64,000 bases of DNA, from positions 5,518,001 through 5,582,000 of the forward strand of contig NZ_CP121261.1 in the NCBI RefSeq assembly GCF_029637605.1, read 5' to 3'. The position numbers were made by a program, and so were the translations under genes. Positions within the stretch are counted from its first letter, which is position 1, and every line of letters starts with the position of its first letter. The notes under the pieces were generated by a model. The model was not told the DNA's origin. It saw only the letters and a program-made list of their open reading frames with translations, and did not search any database. This document shows, in pieces, positions 1-9,086 of this stretch. The DNA comes from Achromobacter spanius. GTDB lineage: Bacteria > Pseudomonadota > Gammaproteobacteria > Burkholderiales > Burkholderiaceae_B.

Positions 1-191
1 AGCAATTCCAGGTAGTAGATCGTGGCGCCGGTGCGTTGCGCCACGCCAGGCACGGAAGTCGTCTGCGCCCACCAGCCGGCGTGCTCGGCCATGTCGACGA
101 TCCAGTCGGCCAGCACGCCGCCGCCCTGGCCGCCCATGGCCAGGATGGCGATCTTGATCGGGTTGCCTTGCTGCATTGCCACCGGGTTCAT
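1..191 (-). CDS. iorB: Indolepyruvate oxidoreductase subunit beta, N-terminal part (cut by window edge)
   Basis: The first 63 codons are visible, starting at an ATG on the minus strand at 191. The translation has an early glycine-rich motif (AMGGQGGGVLADWI) followed by TSVPGVAQRTGAT, which is the pattern of the gamma-type domain of 2-oxoacid:ferredoxin oxidoreductases. It lies 13 bp downstream of iorA on the same strand, so the two are almost certainly co-transcribed and form one complex. By family knowledge the complex oxidatively decarboxylates aryl pyruvates such as indolepyruvate, using thiamine pyrophosphate and passing electrons to ferredoxin. The C-terminal part lies outside the window. 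Confidence 0.85.
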   Translation of the reverse strand, partial: MNPVAMQQGNPIKIAILAMGGQGGGVLADWIVDMAEHAGWWAQTTSVPGVAQRTGATIYYLEL

Positions 192-204
192 GAAGGGCTA
201 GTCC

Positions 205-2472
205 TTACAGGGCGTATTGAGCCAGCCGCGCGGCGCGGCGGCGTTGCAGGAAACCGATGACCGCGCCGCGCATGCGCGCCAGGAAGCGGTCGGTGCCGGT
301 TGGGTTGTGCACGATGTCGGCGCGGTAGAAAGACGGGCACAGCACGGCGGCATGCGCGACTTCGCCGCAGTTGCCGCAGCCCACGCAACTGCTTTCCACG
401 TGCGCCACGGGGTCTTCCTTCAAGGGGTCGCCACTGTCCTTGACCGACAGCGACGGGCAGCCCGACAGCCGGATACAGGCGTGGTCGCCGGTGCAGACGT
501 CGGGGTCCACGCCAAAGCGTTCCTTCACCATGCGGCGGCCTTCCTTGACCGCCTTGTTGAACAGCGGCTTCACGCGGCGCTGCTTGTTCAGCATGCATTC
601 CGACTGCGCGATGATGACCTTGGGACCCTTGATGTCGGTGGTCAGCGCTTCTTCCAGCGTGGCGCGTACCTTGGCCACGTCATAGGTGCGGTCCAGCGTG
701 CGTACCCACTTCACGCCCACGCCGCGCACGGCATGGTCGATGGGGTTGTTGGTGGAGCGGTCGGGGTTGTCGGCGCGCGACGACAGAATGTCCTGCCCGC
801 CCGTGGCCGAGGCGTAGAAGTTGTCGACGATGACGATGACGCCGTCGTACTTGTTGAAGACCGCGTTGCCGATACCGGACGACAAGCCGTTATGCCAGAA
901 GCCGCCATCGCCCATGATGGAGATGGGCCGCTTGGCGGCGGGCACGTTGAAGGCCGCCGCGCTGGACGCGCCCAGTCCGTAGCCCATGGTGGTGGCGCCC
1001 AGGTTGAAGGGCGGCAGAATGGAAAACAGGTGGCAGCCGATGTCGCACGAAATATGGTGCTGACCCAGCGTTTCCTGCGCCAGCGTCAGCGCGGAAAAGA
1101 TGGGGCGTTCGGGGCAGCCCGTACAGAAACCGGCGGGGCGTGGTGGCACCACCGACGCCAGGCCCTGCACCTGCTTGTGAAAGGTGATGGGCTGTTCGGT
1201 GGGCTTGGCGGCGGGCGGGGTTGCGGGCTTCGGCCGCGAGACTTCCGTGATTTCCAGTTGGCGGGTGGCGGCTTGTGCCTCGGCTTCGGCCTGGGCTTCA
1301 GCCTGTGCATCCACCGCCACTGCCGCATGCGTCTGCAGCGATTCGGGGCGATGGCGCTTCAAGAATTCGCGCAGGCCGTCACGCATCACCTGCGTGGTGT
1401 ATTCGCCCGCCATCGGCAGCACGTCCTTGCCGGACAGATGCGTGTCGATACCCGCCTTGCGCAGCACGGCATGCAGGTTCTGTTCGATGTAATCGGGCTG
1501 GCCTTCTTCCAGCAGCAGCACGGCGCGCTTGCCACGGCAGAATTCGGTGACCTCGTCTTCGATGACGGGGTAGGTCACGTTCATGACGTAAAGCGGAATT
1601 CGGCTGTTGCCGAAGTTGTCGGCCAGGCCCAGGAGTTGCAGCGAGCGGATGACGCCGTTGTACAAGCCGCCTTGCAGGATCAGGCCGATATCGTCCTGGT
1701 CACCGTCGAAGTGCTCGTTCAGCTTGTGCTCTTTGATGTAGCGGATGGCGGCGGGCCAGCGGTCCTTGATCTTTTCCTGTTCGTGCAGGAAGGACGCGGG
1801 CGGCAGCACGATGCGGCTGGTGTCGCGCGCCGGGCTTTCCAGCGCCTGGGCCAGCGAGAACGTGGGGCGCTTGTTTTCCTTGGCGATGAAGCGGCCATGC
1901 ACGTGGCAACCACGAATGCGCAGTTGCAGCATGACCGGCGTCTTGCTGGCTTCCGACAATTCAAAACCGTCTTCCACGGCCTTGACCATGCTTTCCAGGT
2001 TGGGGCGCGGGTCCAGCAGCCAGATCTGCGATTTCATGGCAAACGCATGCGAGCGTTCCTGCATGATGGACGAGCCTTCGCCGTAGTCTTCGCCCACGAT
2101 GACCAGCGCGCCGCCCGTGACGCCGCCTGATGCCAGATTGGCCAGCGCGTCCGAGGCCACGTTGGTGCCCACGGTGGATTTCCACGTGACGGCACCGCGT
2201 ATCGGGTACATGACGGACGCGGCCAGCGTGGCGGCGGCGGTGGCTTCCGAGGCACTGGCCTCGAAGTGCACGCCGAGTTCCTGGAGGATTTCGTTGGCGT
2301 CCGCCAGCACGTCCATCAGGTGCGAGATGGGTGAGCCCTGGTAGCCCGCCACATAGCCCACGCCCGATTGCAGCAAAGCCTTCGTGACGGCAAGTATGCC
2401 TTCGCCGCGAAACTCTTCGCCGGCGCCAATTCGCAACTGCTGGACTTCTTTCTTGAAAGACCTTTCAGCCAT
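205..2472 (-). CDS. iorA: Indolepyruvate ferredoxin oxidoreductase, alpha subunit
   Basis: A 755-residue protein that joins the pyrimidine-binding half (about residues 1-380), the thiamine-pyrophosphate-binding half (about 430-640; GDGGFWHNGL and IVDNFYASATGGQ are visible) and a C-terminal cysteine-rich ferredoxin-like part (SSCVGCGNCG and further Cys). Expected role: aryl-pyruvate oxidation in aromatic amino acid catabolism, in the cytoplasm with IorB. Between the two large domains, near residues 381-425, is a low-complexity Ala/Glu/Gln linker followed by a Pro/Lys stretch; this is longer and more repetitive than expected for a simple hinge. A sigma70-like promoter and two palindromes lie upstream and a MarR gene diverges, so regulation by that MarR protein is likely. 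The family call is firm; the exact 2-oxoacid substrate is inferred. Confidence 0.88.
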   Translation of the reverse strand: MAERSFKKEVQQLRIGAGEEFRGEGILAVTKALLQSGVGYVAGYQGSPISHLMDVLADANEILQELGVHFEASASEATAAATLAASVMYPIRGAVTWKSTVGTNVASDALANLASGGVTGGALVIVGEDYGEGSSIMQERSHAFAMKSQIWLLDPRPNLESMVKAVEDGFELSEASKTPVMLQLRIRGCHVHGRFIAKENKRPTFSLAQALESPARDTSRIVLPPASFLHEQEKIKDRWPAAIRYIKEHKLNEHFDGDQDDIGLILQGGLYNGVIRSLQLLGLADNFGNSRIPLYVMNVTYPVIEDEVTEFCRGKRAVLLLEEGQPDYIEQNLHAVLRKAGIDTHLSGKDVLPMAGEYTTQVMRDGLREFLKRHRPESLQTHAAVAVDAQAEAQAEAEAQAATRQLEITEVSRPKPATPPAAKPTEQPITFHKQVQGLASVVPPRPAGFCTGCPERPIFSALTLAQETLGQHHISCDIGCHLFSILPPFNLGATTMGYGLGASSAAAFNVPAAKRPISIMGDGGFWHNGLSSGIGNAVFNKYDGVIVIVDNFYASATGGQDILSSRADNPDRSTNNPIDHAVRGVGVKWVRTLDRTYDVAKVRATLEEALTTDIKGPKVIIAQSECMLNKQRRVKPLFNKAVKEGRRMVKERFGVDPDVCTGDHACIRLSGCPSLSVKDSGDPLKEDPVAHVESSCVGCGNCGEVAHAAVLCPSFYRADIVHNPTGTDRFLARMRGAVIGFLQRRRAARLAQYAL

Positions 2473-2538
2473 CTCGAACTCCTGGTTGGGCCGGTTTGCC
2501 GGTCCTCAAGCCTTGCTGCCGTGCAGCATCGTCGTGTC

Positions 2539-2551
2539 ACGAAATTTTCGT
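2539..2551. promoter_or_regulatory. Palindrome, candidate MarR operator 1
   Basis: ACGAAATTTTCGT has perfect 6-bp arms around one central base. It sits just downstream of the probable iorA -10 element. It closely resembles the palindrome at 2598-2609, which suggests one dimeric regulator binds both. Confidence 0.45.
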
Positions 2552-2560
2552 CTTAAAAAT

Positions 2561-2589
2561 ACTTTAGGAGTCAACGTTTTAGCTGTCAA
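2561..2589 (-). promoter_or_regulatory. Probable sigma70 promoter of iorAB
   Basis: On the minus strand TTGACA (2589-2584) is followed by a 17-bp spacer and TAAAGT (2566-2561), about 90 bp before the iorA start. The palindromes at 2539-2551 and 2598-2609 lie on either side. Confidence 0.6.
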
Positions 2590-2597
2590 CAAAAAAG

Positions 2598-2609
2598 ATG
2601 AAATTTCAT
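2598..2609. promoter_or_regulatory. Palindrome, candidate MarR operator 2
   Basis: ATGAAATTTCAT is a perfect 12-bp palindrome immediately upstream of the probable iorA -35 element and about 230 bp before the marR-type start. An AT-rich stretch surrounds it, in contrast to the GC-rich background. The rest of 2473-2841 holds no gene I can support. Confidence 0.45.
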
Positions 2610-2841
2610 GGAAATCAAAAAATACCACGCAAAAACAAGGGTGTATATACTGGTTGTTCTCTAGCTACCTGCCGGGATTTCGTCCCTGGCATGGTGCAAA
2701 AACGGGTTGCGATTCGGGGTATACCCTGTGCTGCGCAACAGCATTGCGGCACATCATGGCGCGCGTTTGCGCCGTCGTGGTGCAATGCGCTTTCCGGCCA
2801 TGGGCCGTTCACGAAATTCCGGTGCGTGGGGGCACAGCAAC

Positions 2842-3345
2842 ATGCGGTTGGACAAGCAGCGGGACACCCTTTTGACAGGTCGCGGTACGTCGGGGCCGCG
2901 TTTCGTCGACGGCTATCTGGCCTATCTGCTGGCGCAGGCCAGCCAGCGCATTTCGGCTGAATTCCATTTGCAGGTGAAGGCGGCCGGCTTGTCGGTCACG
3001 GAATGGCGGGTGTTGGCCAGCCTGGAAGGCAGCCCCGGCGAAACCATCGGCACCCTGGCGGTATTGGCCATCACCAAGCAGCCCACCTTGAGCAAGGTGG
3101 TGCAGCGCATGGAGGCCGATGGGCTGGTGGCGCGCACGGGCGTGCGGGCGGATCGCCGGCAAACGCGGGTATGCATCACCACCAAAGGCACCAACTTGAT
3201 CGCGGCGTTGTGCGAGCAGGCCTTGCAGCATCAAAAGGCGGTGCTGGCGCCGTTCGGTGAAGAAAAAGCGGCGCTGCTGATCGACATGCTGGAAGTGTTG
3301 ATGACCGAGCACGTGCCGCTGGAGCTGCCGATCGACGACGAGTAA
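2842..3345 (+). CDS. MarR-family transcriptional regulator
   Basis: The start at 2842 gives a 167-residue protein of normal MarR length; an upstream in-frame ATG would add about 45 unconserved residues. A winged helix-turn-helix is visible in the middle: SVTEWRVLASLEG, then TKQPTLSKVVQRMEADGLV as recognition helix, then the wing around RADRRQTRVCITTKG. MarR proteins are dimeric repressors that usually respond to small aromatic ligands. The gene diverges from iorA, and two palindromes lie in the shared upstream region, so it probably controls indolepyruvate oxidoreductase expression and itself. The regulatory link is inferred from position only. Confidence 0.85.
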   Translation: MRLDKQRDTLLTGRGTSGPRFVDGYLAYLLAQASQRISAEFHLQVKAAGLSVTEWRVLASLEGSPGETIGTLAVLAITKQPTLSKVVQRMEADGLVARTGVRADRRQTRVCITTKGTNLIAALCEQALQHQKAVLAPFGEEKAALLIDMLEVLMTEHVPLELPIDDE

Positions 3346-3548
3346 TGAGCGCCAGACATCCATGTCCGTGGCATCGGCGCACTCGAACGCTGTTCGATCC
3401 AATTATTTTGTTACTTGCATATACGTCCCTTAATAGTTCTTCCTCTGTGAAAAGGGGTAACGGTACGCATAAACCCTGAATTGACGGGGGTCTTGGGGCT
3501 AGGCACACTCGCGCCGGTATTCAGACTAATGTCAGGAGTTAACCCACT

Positions 3549-5120
3549 ATGCGCCGCACTTTGATTGCTATCGCGATCGCCGCCGCCGTGGCCGTGCCCT
3601 CGATCGGGCAGGCCAAGACTTTCCGTTGGGCCGCCCAGGGCGACATTCTTACGTTCGACCCGCACTCGCAAAACGAGGGCATGACCATCGCCGCCAACAG
3701 CTACATCTACGAGCCGCTGGTGGACTACGACAAGACATTCAAGCTGGTGCCGCGCCTGGCCACGGAATGGGAACAGGTGTCGCCGACCCTGTACCGATTC
3801 AAGCTGCGCCCAGGCGTGAAGTTCCATGACGGCGCGGCCTTCACGGCCGACGACGCGGTGTTCTCGATTCACCGCGCCATGGCGCCCACCTCGAACTACA
3901 AGGCCTACACAACCGGCATCAAGGAAGCGCGCAAGGTCGACGACCTGACGATCGAGATCGAAACCTCGGCGCCCAATCCGGTGCTGCTGCGCCAGCTGAC
4001 CAACGTGTTCATCATGAACAAGGCCTGGTCGGAAAAGAACAACATCGCCAAGCCGCAGGACTACGTCAACAAGGAAGAGACCTTCGGCGCGCGCAACACC
4101 AACGGCACGGGCCCGTACAAGCTGAAGACGCGCGAAGTGGACGTGCGTACCGTTTTTGAAGAAAACAAGGACTGGTGGAACAAGGCCGGTAAGGTCGGCA
4201 ACGTGACCGAAGTGGTGTTCACGCCGATCAAGCAGAACGCCACCCGCACCGCCGCGCTGCTGTCGGGCGAAATCGACTTCGTGCTGGACCCCGCCGCCCA
4301 AGACCTGCAACGCCTGCGCCAGGCGCAGAAGGTGGTGGAAGGCAACGAATACCGCACCATCTACCTGGGCCTGGACCAGAAGCGTCCGGAATTGCAGTAT
4401 TCCAACATCAAGGGCAAGAACCCGTTCCAGGACATCCGCGTGCGTGAAGCGCTGTATCGCGCCATCGACGTGGACGCCATCAAGCGCGCCGTGATGCGCG
4501 GCCTGTCCGCGCCCACCGGCACGATGATCGCGCCGCAGGTTCACGGCTGGGCGGAATCGGTGCACAAGCGCGTGCCCTACGATCCCGAAAAGTCCCGCGC
4601 GCTGTTGAAGGAAGCCGGCTACGACGGCACGCTCAACTTCACGCTGGACTGCCCCAACAACCGCTACATCAACGACGAAGCCATCTGTCAGGCCGTGGTC
4701 GGCATGTGGGCCAAGGTGGGCGTGAAGGCCACGATGAACGCCATGCCGCGTTCCACGTACTTCCCCAAGGTGCAGTCGTTTGACACCAGCGCCTACCTGT
4801 TCGGCTGGGGCGTGCCCACGTTCGACGCCATGTACACGCTGCAGAACCTGATCCGCACCAAGGGTGAGGGCGCCGACGGCATGTACAACCTGGGCGGCTA
4901 CAGCAACAAGGAACTTGACGTCATCATCGATCGCATCAAGACCGAAACCGATCCGGCCAAGCGCGACGCCGACATCATCACCGTGCTGCAAGGGCACGCC
5001 AAGGACTTCGGCCATATCCCGCTGCATGACCAGGTCATCCCCTGGGCGATGCGCAAGAACGTCACGGTTATCCACCGTGCCGACAATCGCCTTGTTGCCG
5101 ATTGGGTCAAGGTTGACTGA
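3549..5120 (+). CDS. ABC transporter substrate-binding protein, peptide/nickel family 5
   Basis: A 523-residue protein with a clear Sec signal peptide (MRRTLIAIAIAAAVAVPS, cleavage near residue 22). The mature part has the family 5 pattern, with DILTFDPHSQNEG near the N-terminus and LYRFKLRPGVKFHDG after about 80 residues. It should bind a peptide or similar solute in the periplasm and deliver it to the permeases encoded next. A ribosome site (AGGAG) lies 11 bp before the start. It is the first gene of a five-gene set in the canonical order A-B-C-D-F. Whether the substrate is a dipeptide, an oligopeptide or glutathione cannot be read from the sequence. Confidence 0.9.
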   Translation: MRRTLIAIAIAAAVAVPSIGQAKTFRWAAQGDILTFDPHSQNEGMTIAANSYIYEPLVDYDKTFKLVPRLATEWEQVSPTLYRFKLRPGVKFHDGAAFTADDAVFSIHRAMAPTSNYKAYTTGIKEARKVDDLTIEIETSAPNPVLLRQLTNVFIMNKAWSEKNNIAKPQDYVNKEETFGARNTNGTGPYKLKTREVDVRTVFEENKDWWNKAGKVGNVTEVVFTPIKQNATRTAALLSGEIDFVLDPAAQDLQRLRQAQKVVEGNEYRTIYLGLDQKRPELQYSNIKGKNPFQDIRVREALYRAIDVDAIKRAVMRGLSAPTGTMIAPQVHGWAESVHKRVPYDPEKSRALLKEAGYDGTLNFTLDCPNNRYINDEAICQAVVGMWAKVGVKATMNAMPRSTYFPKVQSFDTSAYLFGWGVPTFDAMYTLQNLIRTKGEGADGMYNLGGYSNKELDVIIDRIKTETDPAKRDADIITVLQGHAKDFGHIPLHDQVIPWAMRKNVTVIHRADNRLVADWVKVD

Positions 5121-5184
5121 TCCCGGCTAACCAGACGGCGCGGAGCCCACCCGGCTCCCGCCGTCTTGTTTTGGTTGTTCCCCT

Positions 5185-6174
5185 ATGTTTGCTTTCATAC
5201 TGCGTCGCCTGTTGCAGGCCGTAGCGGTGATGCTCACCGTCGCGCTACTGGCCTTTGTGCTTTTTCAATACGTCGGCGACCCTGTCACCATCATGCTGGG
5301 GCAGGACGCCACCGATGCCGAGCGCATCGAGCTGCGTGAGCGCCTGGGCCTGAACGAGCCCGCCATCGTTCAATTCGGCCATTTCGTGGCCAACGCCGCG
5401 CAAGGAAATTTCGGCATTTCCCTGCGTCAGAGCGAACCCGTTTCCACCCTGTTGAAATCCCGCTTGCCGGCCACGCTTGAGCTGTCCATGGTGGCTGCCT
5501 TGCTGGCCCTGGTGGTGGGCGTGCCGCTGGGCGTATACACCGCGCTCAAGCGCAACAGCCTGGTATCCCAGATGCTGCTGGCCGGTTCCTTGTTGGGCGT
5601 GTCGCTGCCCACTTTCCTGATCGGCATCCTGCTGATTCTGGTGTTCTCCGTGCAACTGGGCTGGCTGCCCAGCTACGGGCGAGGCGAAACCGTCGCCGTG
5701 GGCTGGTGGACGTCGGGCCTGTTCACGGCCACCGGCTGGAAGCACCTGATCCTGCCATCCATTACCTTGTCGCTATTCCAGATGACGCTGGTGCTGCGCC
5801 TGGTGCGTTCGGAAATGCTGGAAGTGCTGCGGTCGGACTACATCAAGTTCGCCCGCGCCCGAGGCTTGAAGCGCCGCGCCATCCACTTCGGCCATGCGCT
5901 GAAGAACACCATGGTGCCCGTCATTACGATTACCGGCTTGCAGTTGGGCGGCATCATCGCCTTTGCCATCGTCACGGAAACCGTGTTCCAGTGGCCGGGC
6001 ATGGGCTTGCTGTTCATCCAGGCGGTGCAATTTGCCGACGTCCCGGTCATGGCCGCGTACCTGTGTTTGATCGCGCTGGTGTTCGTGGTGATCAACCTGG
6101 TCGTCGATCTTCTGTATTTCGTCGTAGACCCGCGCTTGCGTTCGGGAATGACTCGCGCCGGGGGGGCTCATTGA
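5185..6174 (+). CDS. Peptide-type ABC transporter permease (DppB-like)
   Basis: A 329-residue inner-membrane protein that starts with a hydrophobic segment (MFAFILRRLLQAVAVML) and has about six membrane spans. The EAA loop that docks the ATPase is seen near residues 215-250 (SDYIKFARARGLKRRAI). It is 64 bp after the binding-protein gene and its stop codon overlaps the start of the next permease in a TGATG, so translation is coupled. Together with the following gene it should form the heterodimeric channel of the importer. Confidence 0.9.
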   Translation: MFAFILRRLLQAVAVMLTVALLAFVLFQYVGDPVTIMLGQDATDAERIELRERLGLNEPAIVQFGHFVANAAQGNFGISLRQSEPVSTLLKSRLPATLELSMVAALLALVVGVPLGVYTALKRNSLVSQMLLAGSLLGVSLPTFLIGILLILVFSVQLGWLPSYGRGETVAVGWWTSGLFTATGWKHLILPSITLSLFQMTLVLRLVRSEMLEVLRSDYIKFARARGLKRRAIHFGHALKNTMVPVITITGLQLGGIIAFAIVTETVFQWPGMGLLFIQAVQFADVPVMAAYLCLIALVFVVINLVVDLLYFVVDPRLRSGMTRAGGAH

Positions 6175-7088
6175 TGCGCGCCGTACTCAAACGCTGGTGG
6201 GACAGCGACATTGCCTGGGCCTGGCGCCGGGCGCCCGTGGCCATTCTGGCGACGCTGCTGTTGGCCGTCTTGCTGATCGGCTCGTTCGGCGCCGGCTGGG
6301 TCGCGCCGCACAACCCCTTCGACCTGACCACCGTGGAACTGCTGGACGCCTTGTTGCCACCCGCCTGGGAGGACAACGGCCAGGCCAACTACCTGCTGGG
6401 CACCGACAGCCAGGGCCGCGATCTGTTCTCGGCCATTCTGTACGGCACCCGCGTATCGCTCTTGATCGGGCTGGCGTCGGTGCTGCTGTCGATGCTGATC
6501 GGCATTGTGCTGGGGCTGATATCGGGCTATGCGGGCGGACGCATCGACGCCTTCATCATGCGCGTGGCGGACGTGCAGTTGTCGTTCCCCGCCATTCTGA
6601 TTGCGCTGTTGATCGATGGCGTGGCGCGGGCCGCGGTGCCGCGCGACATGCACGAGCTGATCGCGTTTCCCGTGCTGATCGGCGCCATCGCGCTGGCCGG
6701 CTGGCCCCAGTACGCACGCACGGTGCGCGGCTCCACGCTGGTGGAGAAGAACCGCGAATACGTGCAGGCGGCGCGCGTGATCGGCGTGGCCTCGCCCGTC
6801 ATCATGTTCCGCCACGTGCTGCCCAACGTGCTGGGGCCCGTGCTGGTGCTGGCCACGGTGCACCTGGCCACCGCCATCATCACCGAAGCCACCCTGTCGT
6901 TCCTGGGAGTAGGGGTGCCGCCGACCGCGCCGTCGCTGGGCACGCTGATCCGTATCGGCAACGACTTCCTGTTTTCCGGCGAATGGTGGATCACCATTTT
7001 CCCGGGCGCGGCGCTGGTGCTGCTGGTGCTGTCGGTCAACCTTCTGGGTGACTGGCTGCGCGATGCGCTCAACCCGCGGCTGAATTGA
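6174..7088 (+). CDS. Peptide-type ABC transporter permease (DppC-like)
   Basis: The start at 6174 overlaps the stop of the upstream permease and gives 304 residues, normal for DppC/OppC. A first membrane helix (AILATLLLAVLLIGSFGAG) is followed by the typical extracytoplasmic segment ending in YLLGTDSQGRDLFS, then about five more spans. The EAA loop is at EYVQAARVIGVASPVIMF. It is the partner of the preceding permease. The reading frame remains open further upstream, but that part lies inside the DppB-like gene and is not used. Confidence 0.9.
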   Translation: MRAVLKRWWDSDIAWAWRRAPVAILATLLLAVLLIGSFGAGWVAPHNPFDLTTVELLDALLPPAWEDNGQANYLLGTDSQGRDLFSAILYGTRVSLLIGLASVLLSMLIGIVLGLISGYAGGRIDAFIMRVADVQLSFPAILIALLIDGVARAAVPRDMHELIAFPVLIGAIALAGWPQYARTVRGSTLVEKNREYVQAARVIGVASPVIMFRHVLPNVLGPVLVLATVHLATAIITEATLSFLGVGVPPTAPSLGTLIRIGNDFLFSGEWWITIFPGAALVLLVLSVNLLGDWLRDALNPRLN

Positions 7089-7095
7089 GGTAACC

Positions 7096-8076
7096 ATGAG
7101 CGCACTACTGGAAGTCCGCAACCTGCGCGTGGAATTTCCCACGCGTCGCGGCACGCTACGCGCCCTGGACGACGTGTCCTTTTCCATCCAGGCCGGCGAA
7201 GTGTTGGGCGTGGTGGGCGAATCGGGCGCGGGCAAATCGCTGACCGGCGCGTCCATCATCGGCCTCTTGGAACCCCCGGGGCGCATCGCCGCGGGTGAAA
7301 TCCTGCTGGCGGGCCGCCGCATCGACAACCTGCCCGACGAGCAGATGCGCCGCGTGCGCGGCCGCGAAATCGGCGCGGTGTTCCAAGACCCGCTGACGTC
7401 CTTGAACCCGCTGTACACGGTGGGCCGGCAGTTGGCCGAAACCATCGTCACGCACCTGGACATGACGTGGTCGCAGGCGCGTAACCGCGCGGTGGAGTTG
7501 CTGGCGTCCACCGGTATCCCGGCCGCGCGCGAACGTATCGACCACTATCCGCACCAGTTCTCGGGCGGCATGCGCCAACGCGTGGTGATCGCGCTGGCGC
7601 TGGCGGCCGAGCCCAAGCTGGTGGTGGCCGACGAACCCACAACGGCGCTGGACGTGTCCATTCAGGCGCAGATCATCGAATTGCTGAAACGCCTGTGCCG
7701 CGAGCACGGCACGGCGGTGATGCTGATCACGCACGACATGGGCGTGATCGCGGAAACCGCCGACCGCGTGGCGGTGATGTACGCGGGCCGTGTGGCCGAG
7801 ATCGGGCCGGTGGCGGACGTGATCCACAAACCGCGCCATCCGTATACGTCGGGGCTGATGGGGTCGATTCCGTCCATGGACGGGCATACCGAACGGCTGG
7901 TGCAGATTGACGGCAGCATGCCGCGGCTGAATGCCATTCCGCCGGGCTGTGCGTTCAACCCGCGTTGCGGCCAGCGCTTGCCGCGCTGCGCGACCGAGCG
8001 CCCCGAATTGATGCCGGCGGGCACGTCCCGCGCGGCCTGTTGGTTGCATGACGATAAAACGATGGTGGTCGCATGA
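7096..8076 (+). CDS. Peptide-type ABC transporter ATPase (DppD-like)
   Basis: A 326-residue nucleotide-binding subunit. Visible motifs are Walker A GESGAGKS (about residue 40), signature SGGMRQR, Walker [12 protein letters not shown] and the switch His in LITHDMG. The C-terminal oligopeptide-transporter extension has the conserved Cys pattern GCAFNPRC...RC. It energises uptake from the cytoplasmic face of the permeases. It starts 8 bp after the permease stop and overlaps the next ATPase by 4 bp (ATGA). Confidence 0.92.
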   Translation: MSALLEVRNLRVEFPTRRGTLRALDDVSFSIQAGEVLGVVGESGAGKSLTGASIIGLLEPPGRIAAGEILLAGRRIDNLPDEQMRRVRGREIGAVFQDPLTSLNPLYTVGRQLAETIVTHLDMTWSQARNRAVELLASTGIPAARERIDHYPHQFSGGMRQRVVIALALAAEPKLVVADEPTTALDVSIQAQIIELLKRLCREHGTAVMLITHDMGVIAETADRVAVMYAGRVAEIGPVADVIHKPRHPYTSGLMGSIPSMDGHTERLVQIDGSMPRLNAIPPGCAFNPRCGQRLPRCATERPELMPAGTSRAACWLHDDKTMVVA

Positions 8077-9062
8077 GCACGCCCTTGGTGGAAGTTAAAG
8101 ACGCGGCGCGCTGGTTCGATGTGTCGCCGCCCTGGCTGGAGCGCAAGCTGGCCGGCAAGCCGCGCGTGATGCTGCGCGCGGTGGACGGCGTGTCGTTCGA
8201 CATCGCGCGTGGCGAAACGCTGGCGCTGGTGGGCGAATCGGGCTGTGGAAAATCCACGGTCGCGCGCATGCTCGTGGGCCTGTACGGGCTGACGCGCGGC
8301 GATATCCATTTCGACGGCCAGCCGCTGTCGCGGATGTCTGAAAAGGGCGGGCGCAACTTGCGCAAGCGCTTGCAGATGATTTTCCAGGATCCCTATGCCA
8401 GCCTGAACCCGCGTTGGCGCGTGGGCCGCATCATTGCGGAGCCGATGCTGACGCATACGCAGATGACGGCCGACGAGCGCGTGGCGCGCGTCAGCGAACT
8501 GCTCAAGCAGGTGGGCCTGGACCCGGCGGACCAGGGCCGCTATCCGCACCAGTTTTCAGGCGGCCAGCGCCAACGCATTTCGATTGCGCGGGCGCTGGCG
8601 GTAAACCCGGAATTCCTGGTGTGCGACGAGCCCACCTCGGCGCTGGACGTGTCGGTGCAGGCGCAGGTGCTGAACCTGATGAAAGACCTGCAGCGCGAGC
8701 TGGGGCTGACCTACCTGTTCATTTCGCACAACCTGGCGGTGGTGCATCACGTGGCCGACCGGGTGGGCGTGATGTACCTGGGCCGCATGGTGGAAGTGGC
8801 CCCGCGCGACGAGCTGTTCGCGCGACCCCGGCATCCGTATACGCGCATGCTGCTGGAAGCGATTCCGGACATCAACGGGGCCGGAAAGTCGCGCACGGCG
8901 GTGGCGGGGGAGGTGCCGAACCCGTTGAATCCGCCCTCAGGGTGTACGTTTCATCCGCGCTGCCCGCATGCGAATGACCGGTGCCGGGCCGAAGCGCCGG
9001 TGGCGATGCTGACGGGGGTGTCAGTCGTGGCGTGCCACGCGGTGGAGGAAGGCCGCGTGTAA
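8073..9062 (+). CDS. Peptide-type ABC transporter ATPase (DppF-like)
   Basis: A 329-residue second ATPase of the importer, with Walker [10 protein letters not shown], signature SGGQRQR, Walker [12 protein letters not shown] and the C-terminal Cys-containing extension ([15 protein letters not shown]). The N-terminal region ([15 protein letters not shown]) carries the short insertion seen in DppF/OppF proteins. The start overlaps the stop of the preceding ATPase, so the two are translationally coupled, as expected for a heterodimer. It is the last gene of the operon; no clear hairpin terminator is seen in the 24 bp before the convergent next gene. Confidence 0.92.
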   Translation: MSTPLVEVKDAARWFDVSPPWLERKLAGKPRVMLRAVDGVSFDIARGETLALVGESGCGKSTVARMLVGLYGLTRGDIHFDGQPLSRMSEKGGRNLRKRLQMIFQDPYASLNPRWRVGRIIAEPMLTHTQMTADERVARVSELLKQVGLDPADQGRYPHQFSGGQRQRISIARALAVNPEFLVCDEPTSALDVSVQAQVLNLMKDLQRELGLTYLFISHNLAVVHHVADRVGVMYLGRMVEVAPRDELFARPRHPYTRMLLEAIPDINGAGKSRTAVAGEVPNPLNPPSGCTFHPRCPHANDRCRAEAPVAMLTGVSVVACHAVEEGRV

Positions 9063-9086
9063 CGGGAGCAGCAGCCCCGACCTGTC

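Noticed and set aside
217..2130. Long plus-strand open frame (637 codons) antisense to iorA
   Set aside because: High GC leaves antisense frames open; the translation is His/Gly/Arg-rich low complexity with no family pattern, whereas the minus strand encodes a recognisable enzyme.
3411..5075. Minus-strand open frame antisense to the ABC binding-protein gene
   Set aside because: The plus strand has a signal peptide, ribosome site and family motifs; the antisense translation has none.
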